The notes under the pieces were generated by a model. The model made no database searches. It saw only the letters and a list, made by a program, of their open reading frames with translations, and was not told where the DNA came from. Shown here in pieces: positions 34,449-42,697 of a DNA stretch of 64,000 nt; the first letter of the stretch is position 1, and each line of letters begins with the position of its first letter. The DNA comes from Actinorhabdospora filicis (GTDB lineage Bacteria > Actinomycetota > Actinomycetes > Mycobacteriales > Micromonosporaceae), in the NCBI RefSeq assembly GCF_030269765.1, contig NZ_BSTX01000002.1, positions 1,025,379-1,089,378 on the forward strand, read 5' to 3'. The translations under genes were made by a program, and so were the position numbers.

Positions 34449-35570
34449 GCCGATCGCGGGCGCCAGGGCGCAGGCGGCCAGGACGGCCGCGGCGGTGATG
34501 AGGGTGGAGACCAGGCGGCGGGTGTCGCAGTTGCCTTCGGCGACGGTGTCGAACAGCGCGCTCATGCCCAGGAAGACCGCGACGGGGACGGCGATGGCCA
34601 GGGCCAGGCCCCAGGCGGGGAGTCCGCCCGCATCTTCGGTGGCATGGCCGGTGAGTTGCCCGGCGGCCAGGGCCAGTCCGGCGCCGACGGCGGCCACGGC
34701 GGCGAAGATGAAGTAGTGGCCGTAGCCCCATAGGAACTGGCGCCACCAGTCGCGGCCGACGGCGCCGGTGCCCTGGTAGTCGAAGTAGAGCCACCAGATG
34801 GCGAAGACGATGAGGAGGCCGCCGGCGGCGAGGACGAGCAGGTCGGCCAGGGGGCCGCCCTTGTCGACGCCGTTGGAGATGGCGATGGTGGCGGCGGTGA
34901 TGGATTCGCCCAGGACGATGATGGTGAACAGGCCGTAGCGTTCGGCGATGTGGTGGCGGTGGCCGCCCAGGCGGATGTCCCACCCGGAGATGGCGGGGCA
35001 GAGTACGTCGAGGGCGAACAGGGCGATGAACAGCGGTATCTGGAGGTCGTGGGGTACCGCGAGGTAGGCGACCCAGCCGAGCTGGACGAGGGTGACGCTG
35101 ATGATCATGCGGGTGGCCACGGCGCGCATGCGGCCTTGGGCGTGGCCGCGGGCGCGGGCCCATTGCAGGACGTAGGCGATGCGCATGACCACGTAGGAGA
35201 TGACGCCGACGGTGAAGTCCATGTGGGCCATGGCGGGGATGCCGGCGGCCAGGCCGAGGGATCCGGCGATCTGCAGGAGGGTCAGCAGGCGGTAGGGGAC
35301 GTCGTCGGTGTCGAAGGCGTTGGCGAACCAGGTGAAGTTCATCCAGGCCCACCAGATGGCGGCGAAGATCATGAGGTAGGTGCCGATGCCCTGCCAGGTG
35401 TGCCCTTCGGCGAGCCCGTGTTCGAGTTGCAGGGCGGCCTGGGCGACGGCGACGACGAAGGACAGGTCGAACAGCAGTTCCAGGGGTGTGGCGACGCGGT
35501 GTCCCTCGCCGTGGTCGCGCAGGCTCATCTGGATGATCCAGGCGCGTCCGGGGCGGGTGGTGTCGGCCAT
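34356..35570 (-). CDS. Low temperature requirement protein A (LtrA) family membrane protein
   Basis: 404 residues with about ten membrane helices. Family landmarks are RVATPLELLFDLSFVVAVAQ near the N terminus, WWAWMNFTWFANAFDTDD, HHIAERYGLFTIIVLGESI and WWLYFDYQGTGAVGRDWWRQ. LtrA was first described in Listeria growth at low temperature; the molecular function is not settled. The start at 35570 gives a short hydrophilic N terminus before the conserved block. It is monocistronic as far as can be seen. Its 3' end overlaps marR by 93 bp. Confidence 0.9.
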   Translation of the reverse strand: MADTTRPGRAWIIQMSLRDHGEGHRVATPLELLFDLSFVVAVAQAALQLEHGLAEGHTWQGIGTYLMIFAAIWWAWMNFTWFANAFDTDDVPYRLLTLLQIAGSLGLAAGIPAMAHMDFTVGVISYVVMRIAYVLQWARARGHAQGRMRAVATRMIISVTLVQLGWVAYLAVPHDLQIPLFIALFALDVLCPAISGWDIRLGGHRHHIAERYGLFTIIVLGESITAATIAISNGVDKGGPLADLLVLAAGGLLIVFAIWWLYFDYQGTGAVGRDWWRQFLWGYGHYFIFAAVAAVGAGLALAAGQLTGHATEDAGGLPAWGLALAIAVPVAVFLGMSALFDTVAEGNCDTRRLVSTLITAAAVLAACALAPAIGLPWTIVVIGTLMALLTAGEVIAAHRRHALT

Positions 35571-35644
35571 CGGTGTCCCTTTCGCGTGGTCTGCTGCAAG
35601 GTCAGGATAGGGGCGGTGGCGGGGATGCGATTGAATTCGGCGGC

Positions 35645-36085
35645 ATGGACGAGGTTGAGGCGTGTTTCATCTGCGGGCTGGTGTCGAATGATCCGGCCTT
35701 CGCGCATCCGGTGGCCTATCGCGACGCGGTGTGCGTGGTGTTCTTGAGCCGGTTCCCGTGGGCGTTCGGGCATGTGCTGGTGGCTCCGGCGATGCACCGG
35801 GAGCGGTTGCTGGCGGGGTTTTCGATGAGCGAGTACGCGGCGTTGCAGCGAGTGGTGTACGCGACGGGGCGGGCGCTGGGTGAGTATGTGGACGCGGTGG
35901 GGTTGCGGGTGTCGGCGGTGGAGGGTGGTGAGGGGTGCCGTCACGCGCATTGGAACGTGGTGCCGGGTGCGGGGGTGGCGGCCGAGCCGGGTGTGGTGGA
36001 CGTGGGGGCGTCGCGGGATCTGGCGGCGCGGTTGCGGCCGCGGATCAGCTGGCTGCTGGCCGCCGGTGGGGCGTTTGGAGGGTGA
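35645..36085 (+). CDS. HIT family protein with altered histidine triad
   Basis: 146 residues. An N-terminal zinc-like CFICG motif, RDAVCVVFLSRFPWAFGHVL and a C-terminal His-x-His motif match the HIT hydrolase/transferase superfamily. The triad reads RHAHWNVVP: His100 and the nucleophile His102 are present, but the third His is Asn104. Nucleotide hydrolysis or transfer through His102 is still chemically possible, though the altered triad may change substrate. ATG 35645 is chosen just before CFICG. The 3' end overlaps the convergent phosphatase gene by 41 bp. Confidence 0.8.
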   Translation: MDEVEACFICGLVSNDPAFAHPVAYRDAVCVVFLSRFPWAFGHVLVAPAMHRERLLAGFSMSEYAALQRVVYATGRALGEYVDAVGLRVSAVEGGEGCRHAHWNVVPGAGVAAEPGVVDVGASRDLAARLRPRISWLLAAGGAFGG

Positions 36086-36569
36086 CGGTGTCGGGGAAGG
36101 CCAGGGCGCGCCAGTAGGCGACGGGGTCGGGCAGGTCCAGGACGGTGGTCAGCCACAGGGTCATGACCATGCCGTGGGTGGCGATGATGAGGTGGCCGGG
36201 GTGGGTGGCGTGGCGGTGGACGGCGTCGTCGAAGCGGGTGATGGCCTGGGCGCGTGTCTCCCAGCCGGGGTGGTCGGTGCCGGATAGGTAGGCCGCGGCC
36301 TGGGCGCGGTGTTGTTCGCCGGTGAGGGTGGGGTCGTGGGGGCGCAGGATCTCGCCGAAGGCGGGGTCGATGTGGACGGTGGCGTGCGGGCGGGTGGCGT
36401 GGATGGTCTGGGCGGCCTTGGGTTCGGCGCTGGCGGTGTGGTGGCAGGGGCCGGGTGGCAGGCGCAGGCCCGCGGCGGCGTGGCGGCCCTGTTCGGACAG
36501 TCCCCAGGTGTGGGCGGGCACGGAGGGGTCCACGACGGGCATCGCGTGGCGCACGAGGGTGATCGGCAT
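36045..36569 (-). CDS. Histidine phosphatase (phosphoglycerate mutase-like) family protein
   Basis: 174 residues. The N-terminal catalytic motif ITLVRHAMPVVD has the nucleophilic His in RHA (the family consensus is RHG). SAEPKAAQT supplies the second Arg-region equivalent, and the C-terminal HLIIATHGMVMTLWL contributes the second catalytic His. Phosphatase activity on a small phosphorylated metabolite is expected; the specific substrate is unknown. The coding strand is rich in C and A with few G. It is convergent with the HIT gene and divergent from sodF. Confidence 0.82.
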   Translation of the reverse strand: MPITLVRHAMPVVDPSVPAHTWGLSEQGRHAAAGLRLPPGPCHHTASAEPKAAQTIHATRPHATVHIDPAFGEILRPHDPTLTGEQHRAQAAAYLSGTDHPGWETRAQAITRFDDAVHRHATHPGHLIIATHGMVMTLWLTTVLDLPDPVAYWRALAFPDTVTLQTPHRRPAAS

Positions 36570-36607
36570 TCCCGGAAGGCTAGTGGACGTGTGTCACAGG
36601 CGCGCCT

Positions 36608-36628
36608 TATTGCAAGGATTCTGCAATA
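36608..36628. promoter_or_regulatory. Nur (nickel-responsive Fur-family) box upstream of sodF
   Basis: TTGCAA-GGATT-CTGCAA (36610-36626) fits the known Streptomyces Nur consensus (tTGCaa-N5-ttGCAA). It is centred in a 7-bp inverted repeat TATTGCA/TGCAATA. It lies about 50-70 bases before the sodF ATG, where nickel-bound Nur represses sodF in Streptomyces. Confidence 0.8.
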
Positions 36629-36677
36629 GCCATAGGGTTGCGATGTTCTCCGAATCCCTGTGGAAAGAAGGAACGCC

Positions 36678-37292
36678 ATGGGCGTCTACACGCTTCCCGA
36701 TCTCGCCTACGACTACGCCGCGCTGGAGCCGGCGATGTCCGGGGAGATCCTGGAACTGCACCACGCCAAGCACCACGCCGCCTACGTCAAGGGCGCCAAC
36801 GACACCCTGGAGCAGATCGCGGAGTCGCGCGACAAGGGCGACTACTCCGCCATCGTCGGCCAGGAGAAGACCCTCGCCTTCCACGTCTCCGGGCACGTCC
36901 TGCACTCGCTGTTCTGGAAGAACCTCTCCCCCGAGGGCGGCGAGCGCCCCGAGGGTGAGCTGGGTGAGGCGATCGATGAGTTCTTCGGTTCCTTCGAGGC
37001 GTTCCGGGCGCATCTGACGGCGGCGACCACGGCGGTGCAGGGTTCGGGCTGGGGTGTGCTGGCCTGGGAGCCGCTGGGTCGGCGGCTGATCGTGGAGCAG
37101 GTTTATGACCATCACGGGAACGTGGGTACCGGTTCGGTGCCGTTGCTGGTGTTCGACGCGTGGGAGCACGCCTACTACCTGCAGTACCGCAATGTGCGTC
37201 CCGATTATGTGACCAAGTTGTGGGATCTGGTGAACTGGGGTGACGTGCAGTCGCGGTATGCGGCGGCGAAGGTGGGTCTGGTTCTGCCGTAG
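36678..37292 (+). CDS. sodF: Iron (Fe/Mn-type) superoxide dismutase SodF
   Basis: 204 residues. Metal ligands are His28 ([15 protein letters not shown]), His76 ([13 protein letters not shown]), Asp160 and His164 ([13 protein letters not shown]). Tyr36 and Gln121 ([12 protein letters not shown]) occupy the usual second-sphere positions. By eye it matches Streptomyces SodF closely. It dismutates superoxide in the cytosol. The ATG at 36678 follows GAAGGA. A Nur box upstream predicts repression when nickel is available, when a nickel SOD (not in this window) would take over. Confidence 0.95.
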   Translation: MGVYTLPDLAYDYAALEPAMSGEILELHHAKHHAAYVKGANDTLEQIAESRDKGDYSAIVGQEKTLAFHVSGHVLHSLFWKNLSPEGGERPEGELGEAIDEFFGSFEAFRAHLTAATTAVQGSGWGVLAWEPLGRRLIVEQVYDHHGNVGTGSVPLLVFDAWEHAYYLQYRNVRPDYVTKLWDLVNWGDVQSRYAAAKVGLVLP

Positions 37293-37313
37293 GGCCCGGG
37301 CTAGGGTGCCGGG

Positions 37314-37826
37314 GTGACGAGAATGGTCGTGGTCTCGGGTGTCCCGGGTTCGGGTAAGTCGACTTTGGCGGCGCGGCTGGCGCAGGACGCCGGTTTGGTG
37401 TTGCTGGCCAAGGACGAGGTGAAGGAGGTCATCGCCGACGTGGTCGGGGTGGCCTCCTTGGAGGATTCGCGCAGGGTGGGTTTGGCCTCGGTGCGGGTGC
37501 AGTACGCGGTGGCGGCGCGGTTGGCGGCGGCGGGTGCGGGTTTCGTGCTGGAGCAGGCGTTTCAGGCGCGGTTCGCCGGTGCGCTGGCGCCGTTGGTGGC
37601 GGTCACCGATGCGGTGGTGGTGCATTGTGCGGTGCCGGTGGAGGTGGCCGGTGCGCGGTATGCGGCCAGGGTGCGGCATGGGGCGCATGTGGATGCGATG
37701 CGTGTGGGTGGGATCGATTGGGACGCCTACGCGATGATGGATCTGGGTGTGCCGTCGATGGTGGTCGACAGTAGTGACGGGTACGACCCTGGTTATGCGG
37801 AGGTTCTGGCGTTCGCGCGGGGGTGA
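37314..37826 (+). CDS. P-loop kinase-like ATPase (AAA_33/zeta-like)
   Basis: 170 residues. Walker A is VVVSGVPGSGKSTLAARLAQ at the N terminus and AKDEVKEVIADVVG follows. The remaining sequence is compatible with a small-molecule or polynucleotide kinase-like fold: VLEQAFQARF, then AVVVHCAVPVEVAGARYAAR with a lid-type Arg. The start is a GTG at 37314. No antitoxin-like gene is adjacent, so a zeta-toxin role is unlikely. It follows sodF by 21 nt and precedes the GPP34 gene by 13 nt, so it could be co-transcribed with both. The substrate is unknown. Confidence 0.8.
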   Translation: MTRMVVVSGVPGSGKSTLAARLAQDAGLVLLAKDEVKEVIADVVGVASLEDSRRVGLASVRVQYAVAARLAAAGAGFVLEQAFQARFAGALAPLVAVTDAVVVHCAVPVEVAGARYAARVRHGAHVDAMRVGGIDWDAYAMMDLGVPSMVVDSSDGYDPGYAEVLAFARG

Positions 37827-37839
37827 TTACCCTTGGGGG

Positions 37840-38508
37840 ATGCGTACTCTTCGGCTGGCCGATGAACTTCTGCTGATCGCCTATGACGATGACACCGGGC
37901 GTAATCGTGCGACGGGCCTGGAGTTGGGGCTGGCCGGTTCGCTGTTGCTGGAGCTGGCGTTGAGTGAGCGGTTGCGGGTTGATGGGCGCAAGAAGGTCCA
38001 TGTGGTGAGTGCGGCCTCCATTGGGGATGAGTTCGCCGATGAGGCGCTGGCGCGGGTGGGTGCCGACAAGCCGCGTACGGCTCGTTCGTGGGTCAACACG
38101 TTCTCCCGGAAGTTGCTGCCGCGGGTGCGGGAGCGGCTGGTGGGTGAGGGTGTGTTGCGCGAGGAGGTCCACAAGGTCTTCGGGTTGTTCCCGTACCGGT
38201 ATTACCCTCTCGCCGATGGGCGTGGTGAGGGTGAGGCGCGGGCGCGGCTGGAGCGGGCGGCGGGCAATGGTGTGGCCGGGGACGCGCGGACGGCGGCTTT
38301 GGCGGGGCTGATTCGGGCCACGAGCCTGGAGAGGCGTGCGCTGCCGGGGTTGTCGTCGTGGGAGGCGCGGCGGGTGGTCAAGGGCCTGGCGGAGGCGGGG
38401 TGGGCCGGTGAGGCCACCAGGGAGGCGATCGCGGCCACGCAGATGGCGGTGATCGCGGCGGTGACGGCGTCGGTGGCGGCCAGTACCGCGGCCACCAGCG
38501 GGGGTTAG
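37840..38508 (+). CDS. GPP34 (GOLPH3-like) family protein
   Basis: 222 residues. MRTLRLADELLLIAYDDDTG, LELGLAGSLLLELALSERLR and a helical C terminus with YRYYPLADG fit the GPP34 family, bacterial relatives of eukaryotic GOLPH3 that are abundant in actinomycetes. A membrane phosphoinositide-binding role is known only for the eukaryotic protein; the bacterial function is unknown. The final 40 residues are Ala/Val-rich (MAVIAAVTASVAASTAATSG) and may contact membrane. It starts at ATG 37840 with CTTGGGG ahead. The end overlaps the convergent phosphoesterase gene by 4 bp. Confidence 0.85.
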   Translation: MRTLRLADELLLIAYDDDTGRNRATGLELGLAGSLLLELALSERLRVDGRKKVHVVSAASIGDEFADEALARVGADKPRTARSWVNTFSRKLLPRVRERLVGEGVLREEVHKVFGLFPYRYYPLADGRGEGEARARLERAAGNGVAGDARTAALAGLIRATSLERRALPGLSSWEARRVVKGLAEAGWAGEATREAIAATQMAVIAAVTASVAASTAATSGG

Positions 38509-39245
38509 CGGCCGTCGCGGGGGCCGAAGACGGCCAGGGCGTCGAAGTCGCTGTAGGCGCCGCGCAGGTATTCCTCGGCGAAGCGTGTCGCGCCGGGGAA
38601 GGGTGAGGTGGCGACCTGGGCGCAGACGGTGTCGGCGTCCAGGGGTGTGCGGCGCAGTTGGATCCCGGGTCCCAGGAGTGCCCAGTAGGCGCCGGGTGGG
38701 CCGTAGGGCATGCCGACGGAGCCGGGGTTGACGATCATGCGGTTGCCGGCCAGGCGTGCGAAGGGCATGTGGGTGTTGCCGATGACCATGGTGGACACCG
38801 TGGCGGGCAGTTGCCGCTGGATCTGGGTCCACAGGTCTGGGCGGGAGTCGACGACGATGACCTCGTCGTCGCGGCGTGGGGTGGCGTGGCAGAAGTAGAC
38901 CTCGCCGAGCCCGTCGACGGTCAGGGTCAGGTCGTGTGGCCAGGAGGCCATCCAGGCGCGGTGTTCGGCGCTGATGACCGAGGCGGCCCAGGGGGTGACC
39001 TCGTCGGGGTATGCGGCGGTGGTGCCCGGGTGCCAGTCGGCCATTTCGCGGTCGGCGTTGCCGGACACGTACCGTACGCGGTCGCCGAGTGCGGCCAGGC
39101 GGTCCAGGACCTGGGTGGGCTGGGGGCCGGCGGCCACGTCGCCGCAGCAGACGATCACCTCGGCCGTGGCGACCTCGGGCTGGGACAGGACCGCCTCCAG
39201 GGCGGGTGCGACGCCGTGGACGTCGGATATCACCGCGATGCTCAT
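38505..39245 (-). CDS. Calcineurin-like metallophosphoesterase (YfcE/MJ0936 type)
   Basis: 246 residues. The five metallophosphoesterase motifs are readable: IAVISDVHGV (Asp-x-His), VCCGDVAAGP (Gly-Asp), YVSGNADREM (Gly-Asn-x-Asp), VYFCHATPR (His) and VIGNTHMPFARLAG (Gly-x-x-His). The family hydrolyses phosphodiesters with two metal ions; the natural substrate is unknown. The start is ATG 39245. It lies in the same orientation as the methyltransferase upstream (73-base gap). Confidence 0.9.
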   Translation of the reverse strand: MSIAVISDVHGVAPALEAVLSQPEVATAEVIVCCGDVAAGPQPTQVLDRLAALGDRVRYVSGNADREMADWHPGTTAAYPDEVTPWAASVISAEHRAWMASWPHDLTLTVDGLGEVYFCHATPRRDDEVIVVDSRPDLWTQIQRQLPATVSTMVIGNTHMPFARLAGNRMIVNPGSVGMPYGPPGAYWALLGPGIQLRRTPLDADTVCAQVATSPFPGATRFAEEYLRGAYSDFDALAVFGPRDGR

Positions 39246-39318
39246 GCCGTATGAGCCTGGCGGGGATGGGTGCGGTGGGGCCAGGGTCTTCGCCGAGGGC
39301 GAACAGGTGACGGTGTGC

Positions 39319-40074
39319 TCACCTGCGCCAGGAGGCCAGGGTGTAGACCGGGTCGGTGCGGGGCACGTCGGGTCCGGGCAGGGCGGCCAGGTCGGCGAGT
39401 GCGGCGTCGAGGTCGGTCTGGGTGAGGTGGGGTAGCCAGGTGAGGTGGCGGCCGTCGGCCAGGTCGTAGGCGAGGTTGTTGGGGGTGCGTCCCTGGCCGT
39501 GGCCGGTGAAGGTGGTGGTGGCCTGGGGGGTGAGGCCGCGGGTGGCGGTGACCTGGGCGAGGCGTTCGGGGTCGTCGGAGGGGATGTGGGGGGCGCCGCC
39601 TTGCTGGTGGACGCGGTGGAGGATGGCGTCGGTGTCGTCGCCGCCCTGGTGGGCGTTGTTCTTGCCGATGGTGGCGGCCAGGATCCCGCCGGGGGCCAGG
39701 ACGCGGGCGGCTTCGGTGATGACGGCGTCGGTGAGGTGGGGTGGGAGCAGGTGCAGTAGCCAGATGCAGGTGACGGCGTGCAGGGAGGCGTCGGCGAAGG
39801 GCAGGCGGGTGGCGTCGGCGCGCACGGCGCGTCCGGGGAGTCGCCGCGCGGCCAGGGTGAGCATGCCGGTGGAGGCGTCGGCGACGATGACGGTGCGGGT
39901 GGGGGTGGCCAGGTGCCGGGAGACGATGCCGGTGCCGCCGCCGATGTCGGCGATGACGCCGGTGGCGGGCAGGAGGGCGTCGAGGGCGGTGGCGGCGGCC
40001 AGGGCGCGGGCTTCGCCGCCGCGGGTGGCGTCGTAGCGTCCGGCTTCGGTGTCGTAGTCCAGCACGCCGACCAT
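39319..40074 (-). CDS. Class I SAM-dependent methyltransferase
   Basis: 251 residues. Motif I is VIADIGGGTGIVSRHLA (SAM binding), motif II includes TVIVADASTGML, and motif III is VLAPGGILAATIG. The N terminus YDTEAGRYDATRGGEARALA is typical of small-molecule methyltransferases of the Methyltransf_11 group. The acceptor is unknown. The ATG at 40074 is chosen since earlier codons do not fit the family. The coding strand is C-rich and the opposite strand G/T-rich, like the neighbouring minus-strand genes. Confidence 0.85.
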   Translation of the reverse strand: MVGVLDYDTEAGRYDATRGGEARALAAATALDALLPATGVIADIGGGTGIVSRHLATPTRTVIVADASTGMLTLAARRLPGRAVRADATRLPFADASLHAVTCIWLLHLLPPHLTDAVITEAARVLAPGGILAATIGKNNAHQGGDDTDAILHRVHQQGGAPHIPSDDPERLAQVTATRGLTPQATTTFTGHGQGRTPNNLAYDLADGRHLTWLPHLTQTDLDAALADLAALPGPDVPRTDPVYTLASWRR

Positions 40075-40129
40075 TGTGCACGCCGATTGGTGTGGCACGC
40101 CGCCCCGTGCGTGTCTAAGGTCGGTGATC

Positions 40130-41170
40130 ATGAGCGACTTGGTGTACCCGCCGTTGCTGCGGCCCGGTGACAGGGTGGCGGTGGTGTCGGCCGGTGCGGG
40201 CCTGCCCGGGATTCTGCCGTTGCCCTTCGAGCTGGGTTTGGAGCGGATGCGGGCGTGGGGGCTGGAGCCGGTGGAGTACCCCTCGACCAGGCGGATGGGG
40301 TCCACGCCCAGGGAGCGGGCCGATGACCTGCACGCCGCCTTCGGTGACGATTCGATCGCGGCGGTGGTGGCCAGTATCGGCGGCGATGATCAGGTGCGGG
40401 TGATCGGGCACCTGGATCCGGTGGTGTTCGCCGCCAATCCCAAGCGGTTCTTCGGCTACAGCGACAACACCAACCTGCTGAACTTCCTGCACCGCTGCGG
40501 TGTGGTGGGCTTCCACGGCGGATCGGTGATGGTGGAGTTCGGGCGGCCGGTGGCGATGAATCCGCTATCGGCGGCCTCGCTGCGCGCGGCGATGTTCACC
40601 GGCGGGCCCTTCCGGCTTCAGGATCCGGGGGTCTTCGGTGACGAGGGCCGCGACTGGGCCGACGCGGGCACCTTCAGCGCCGAGCCGCTGATGCGGGCTT
40701 CGGCGCCGTGGACGTGGCACGGCCCGGAGGTGGCGGTGGAGGGACCGGCGTGGGGCGGCTGCCTGGAGGTCCTGGACTGGATCATGGCCGCCGACCGGGT
40801 CGCGCCGGTGGAGTCCTTCCCGCAGGGCGGGGTGCTGTTCCTGGAGACCAGCGAGGAGATGCCCGGCGCCGGGCAGGTCCACCGGATGCTGCGCAACATG
40901 GGCGAGCGCGGTCTGCTGGCCCGTTTCGGGGCGGTGGTGCTGGGCCGGGCCAAGTCGTGGTCGTTCGACCGGCGGCTGCCGGTGGGCGAGCGAGAAGAGT
41001 TCTGGGCTGGTCAGGTGGCGGCGGTGCTGGCCACACTTGCGGAGTACCGCCCGGGTGTTCCGGTGGTGTGCGGGGTCCATATCGGGCACACCGATCCGCA
41101 GCAGGTGCTGCCCTATGGTGGGCGGGTGCGTGTCGATGGTGTGGAGCGGGCGGTGACGGTGTGGTACTGA
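40130..41170 (+). CDS. S66 family peptidase (LD-carboxypeptidase/MccF-like)
   Basis: 346 residues. The S66 pattern is present: YPPLLRPGDRVAVVSAGAGL at the start, ASIGGDDQVRVIGHLD, the Ser in FFGYSDNTNLLNFL, the Glu region GVLFLETSEEMPGAGQ, and the His in VVCGVHIGHTDPQQVLPYG. S66 enzymes cleave L,D-bonds in cytoplasmic murein peptides or inactivate microcin C-type compounds; the SDNTN box and length fit the MccF-like branch. The downstream MBL-fold gene starts within its last codons. Confidence 0.88.
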   Translation: MSDLVYPPLLRPGDRVAVVSAGAGLPGILPLPFELGLERMRAWGLEPVEYPSTRRMGSTPRERADDLHAAFGDDSIAAVVASIGGDDQVRVIGHLDPVVFAANPKRFFGYSDNTNLLNFLHRCGVVGFHGGSVMVEFGRPVAMNPLSAASLRAAMFTGGPFRLQDPGVFGDEGRDWADAGTFSAEPLMRASAPWTWHGPEVAVEGPAWGGCLEVLDWIMAADRVAPVESFPQGGVLFLETSEEMPGAGQVHRMLRNMGERGLLARFGAVVLGRAKSWSFDRRLPVGEREEFWAGQVAAVLATLAEYRPGVPVVCGVHIGHTDPQQVLPYGGRVRVDGVERAVTVWY

Positions 41171-41862
41171 CCGGTGGGTTCGCACCGGTGAGCGACCGGG
41201 TGTGGGTGTGGCGGTATCCGGTGCTGGATGTGAATCTGTCGCTGGTGGTGGGTGATGCCGGTGCGTTGCTGGTGGACACCTTGTCGGGGCCTTCGCAGGC
41301 GCGTGAGCTGGCCGATGGGGTGCGTGCGGTGACGTCGCTGCCGGTGCGGGTGGTCAACACCCACGCGCATTTCGATCACTGCTTCGGTAACGGGGTGATC
41401 GCCGAGGTGCTGGGGGTGGAGGAGTTCTGGGCGGGGCCGGGGGTGGCGCAGCGGCTGTCGGGTGACACCACGGAGCTGCGGGAGCGGATCGTGGCCTCCT
41501 ATGGGCATCTGGACGCGGTGATGGCCGCCGAGCTGCCCGCTCTGGTGCCGCTGCCGCCGAACCGTTTGGTGGAGGGGGTGGTGGAGCTGGATCTGGGTGG
41601 TGTGGTGGCCAGGGTGTGGCCGGTGGGGCACGCCCACTCCCCCGGTGACGTGGTCGTGGCCTGTGAGGGCGTGGTGATATGCGGCGACATCGTGGAGGAG
41701 GGCGCGCCGCCGCAGACCGGTGACGCCGATGTGCGCGGCTGGGTGGCCGCGCTGGGCAGGTTGCTGCCGGAGATGACCGGCCCGGTGGTTCCCGGGCACG
41801 GCGCGGTCGTGGACGCGGCGTTCGTCGCCGCGCAGATGAGGGATCTGGAGGCGCTGGCGTGA
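41161..41862 (+). CDS. MBL-fold metallo-hydrolase
   Basis: About 233 residues from a GTG at 41161 (an alternative GTG at 41188 gives 224). The metallo-beta-lactamase signature is VNTHAHFDHCFGNGV (HxHxDH type), with later ligands in VWPVGHAHSPGDVVV, VVICGDIVEEGAP and VVPGHGAVVDA. The fold hydrolyses thioesters, lactones or similar substrates; nothing indicates antibiotic resistance. It overlaps the S66 gene by 10 bp and the first aldo-keto reductase gene by 4 bp (GTGA), so the genes form a tightly coupled operon. Confidence 0.85.
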   Translation: MVLTGGFAPVSDRVWVWRYPVLDVNLSLVVGDAGALLVDTLSGPSQARELADGVRAVTSLPVRVVNTHAHFDHCFGNGVIAEVLGVEEFWAGPGVAQRLSGDTTELRERIVASYGHLDAVMAAELPALVPLPPNRLVEGVVELDLGGVVARVWPVGHAHSPGDVVVACEGVVICGDIVEEGAPPQTGDADVRGWVAALGRLLPEMTGPVVPGHGAVVDAAFVAAQMRDLEALA

Positions 41863-42674
41863 GGTTTTCCGAGATGCCGCGGATCGGGCTGGGGACCTCC
41901 CAGCTGCACGGCGATGAGCTGGCCAGGGTGCTGGCGGCGGGTTTCGAGGCGGGGTACCGGTGGGTGGACACCGCCGCGCGTTACGGCAACGAGGCCGGGG
42001 TGGGGGCGGCGGTGCGCGCCTCGGGGCTGCCGCGTGAGGACGTGTGGGTGACCACGAAGGTGTGGAACGACCATCACGGGTACGAGGCGGTCCTGGCCGA
42101 TTTCGGGACCTCGATGAGGGAGCTGGGCCTGGAGCGGGTGGACCTGTACCTGATCCACTGGCCGGTGGCCTCGCGTGACCTGTACGCCGAGTCGTGGCGG
42201 GCGCTGCTGCGGTTGCGGGAGGAGGGGCTGGTGGACCACATCGGGGTGTCGAACTTCCAGATCCCGCATCTGGAGCGGCTGTTCGCCGAGACGGGGGTGT
42301 ATCCGCTGGTCAACCAGGTCGAGGCGCACCCGTTTCTGGGGCAGGTGCCGTTGCGGGCCTTCCACGCCGCCCACGGCATCCAGACGCAGGCGTGGAGCGC
42401 GCTGAACAAAGGACGCGGCCTGGACGACCCGGTGATCACCGGTATCGCCGGGGAGATCGGGGCGAGCCCGGCGCAGGTGGTGCTGGCGTGGCATCTGGCG
42501 CGCGGGACGCGCCCGATCACCAAATCGGGCAAGCCCGAGCGGCTGGCGGCGGGCATCGCCGCCCTCGACCTGCGCCTGTCGGATGCGCAGGTGGCCGCCA
42601 TCGACGCCCTGGACCGGGGCGAACGCGGCGGACCCGACCCCGACACGATGGAACTCATGGAAGCATCACGGTGA
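41859..42674 (+). CDS. Aldo/keto reductase (AKR5-like), first copy
   Basis: 271 residues. The AKR catalytic tetrad is visible: Asp and Tyr in YRWVDTAARYGNEAGVG, Lys in WVTTKVWNDHHG, His in DLYLIHWPVASRD. VDHIGVSNFQIPHLERLF and TRPITKSGKPERLAAG (NADPH-phosphate binding) follow. It reduces carbonyls such as diketogluconate or methylglyoxal with NADPH. The start GTG 41859 overlaps the MBL stop. A second AKR, clearly related but not identical, follows after 23 nt; tandem duplication is likely. Confidence 0.93.
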   Translation: MRFSEMPRIGLGTSQLHGDELARVLAAGFEAGYRWVDTAARYGNEAGVGAAVRASGLPREDVWVTTKVWNDHHGYEAVLADFGTSMRELGLERVDLYLIHWPVASRDLYAESWRALLRLREEGLVDHIGVSNFQIPHLERLFAETGVYPLVNQVEAHPFLGQVPLRAFHAAHGIQTQAWSALNKGRGLDDPVITGIAGEIGASPAQVVLAWHLARGTRPITKSGKPERLAAGIAALDLRLSDAQVAAIDALDRGERGGPDPDTMELMEASR

Positions 42675-42697
42675 CACCGACAGGAGGCGAGACGATC

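Noticed and set aside
37314-37826. Zeta-toxin reading of the P-loop kinase
   Set aside because: No antitoxin partner and no UDP-GlcNAc-specific motifs; a small kinase is more likely.
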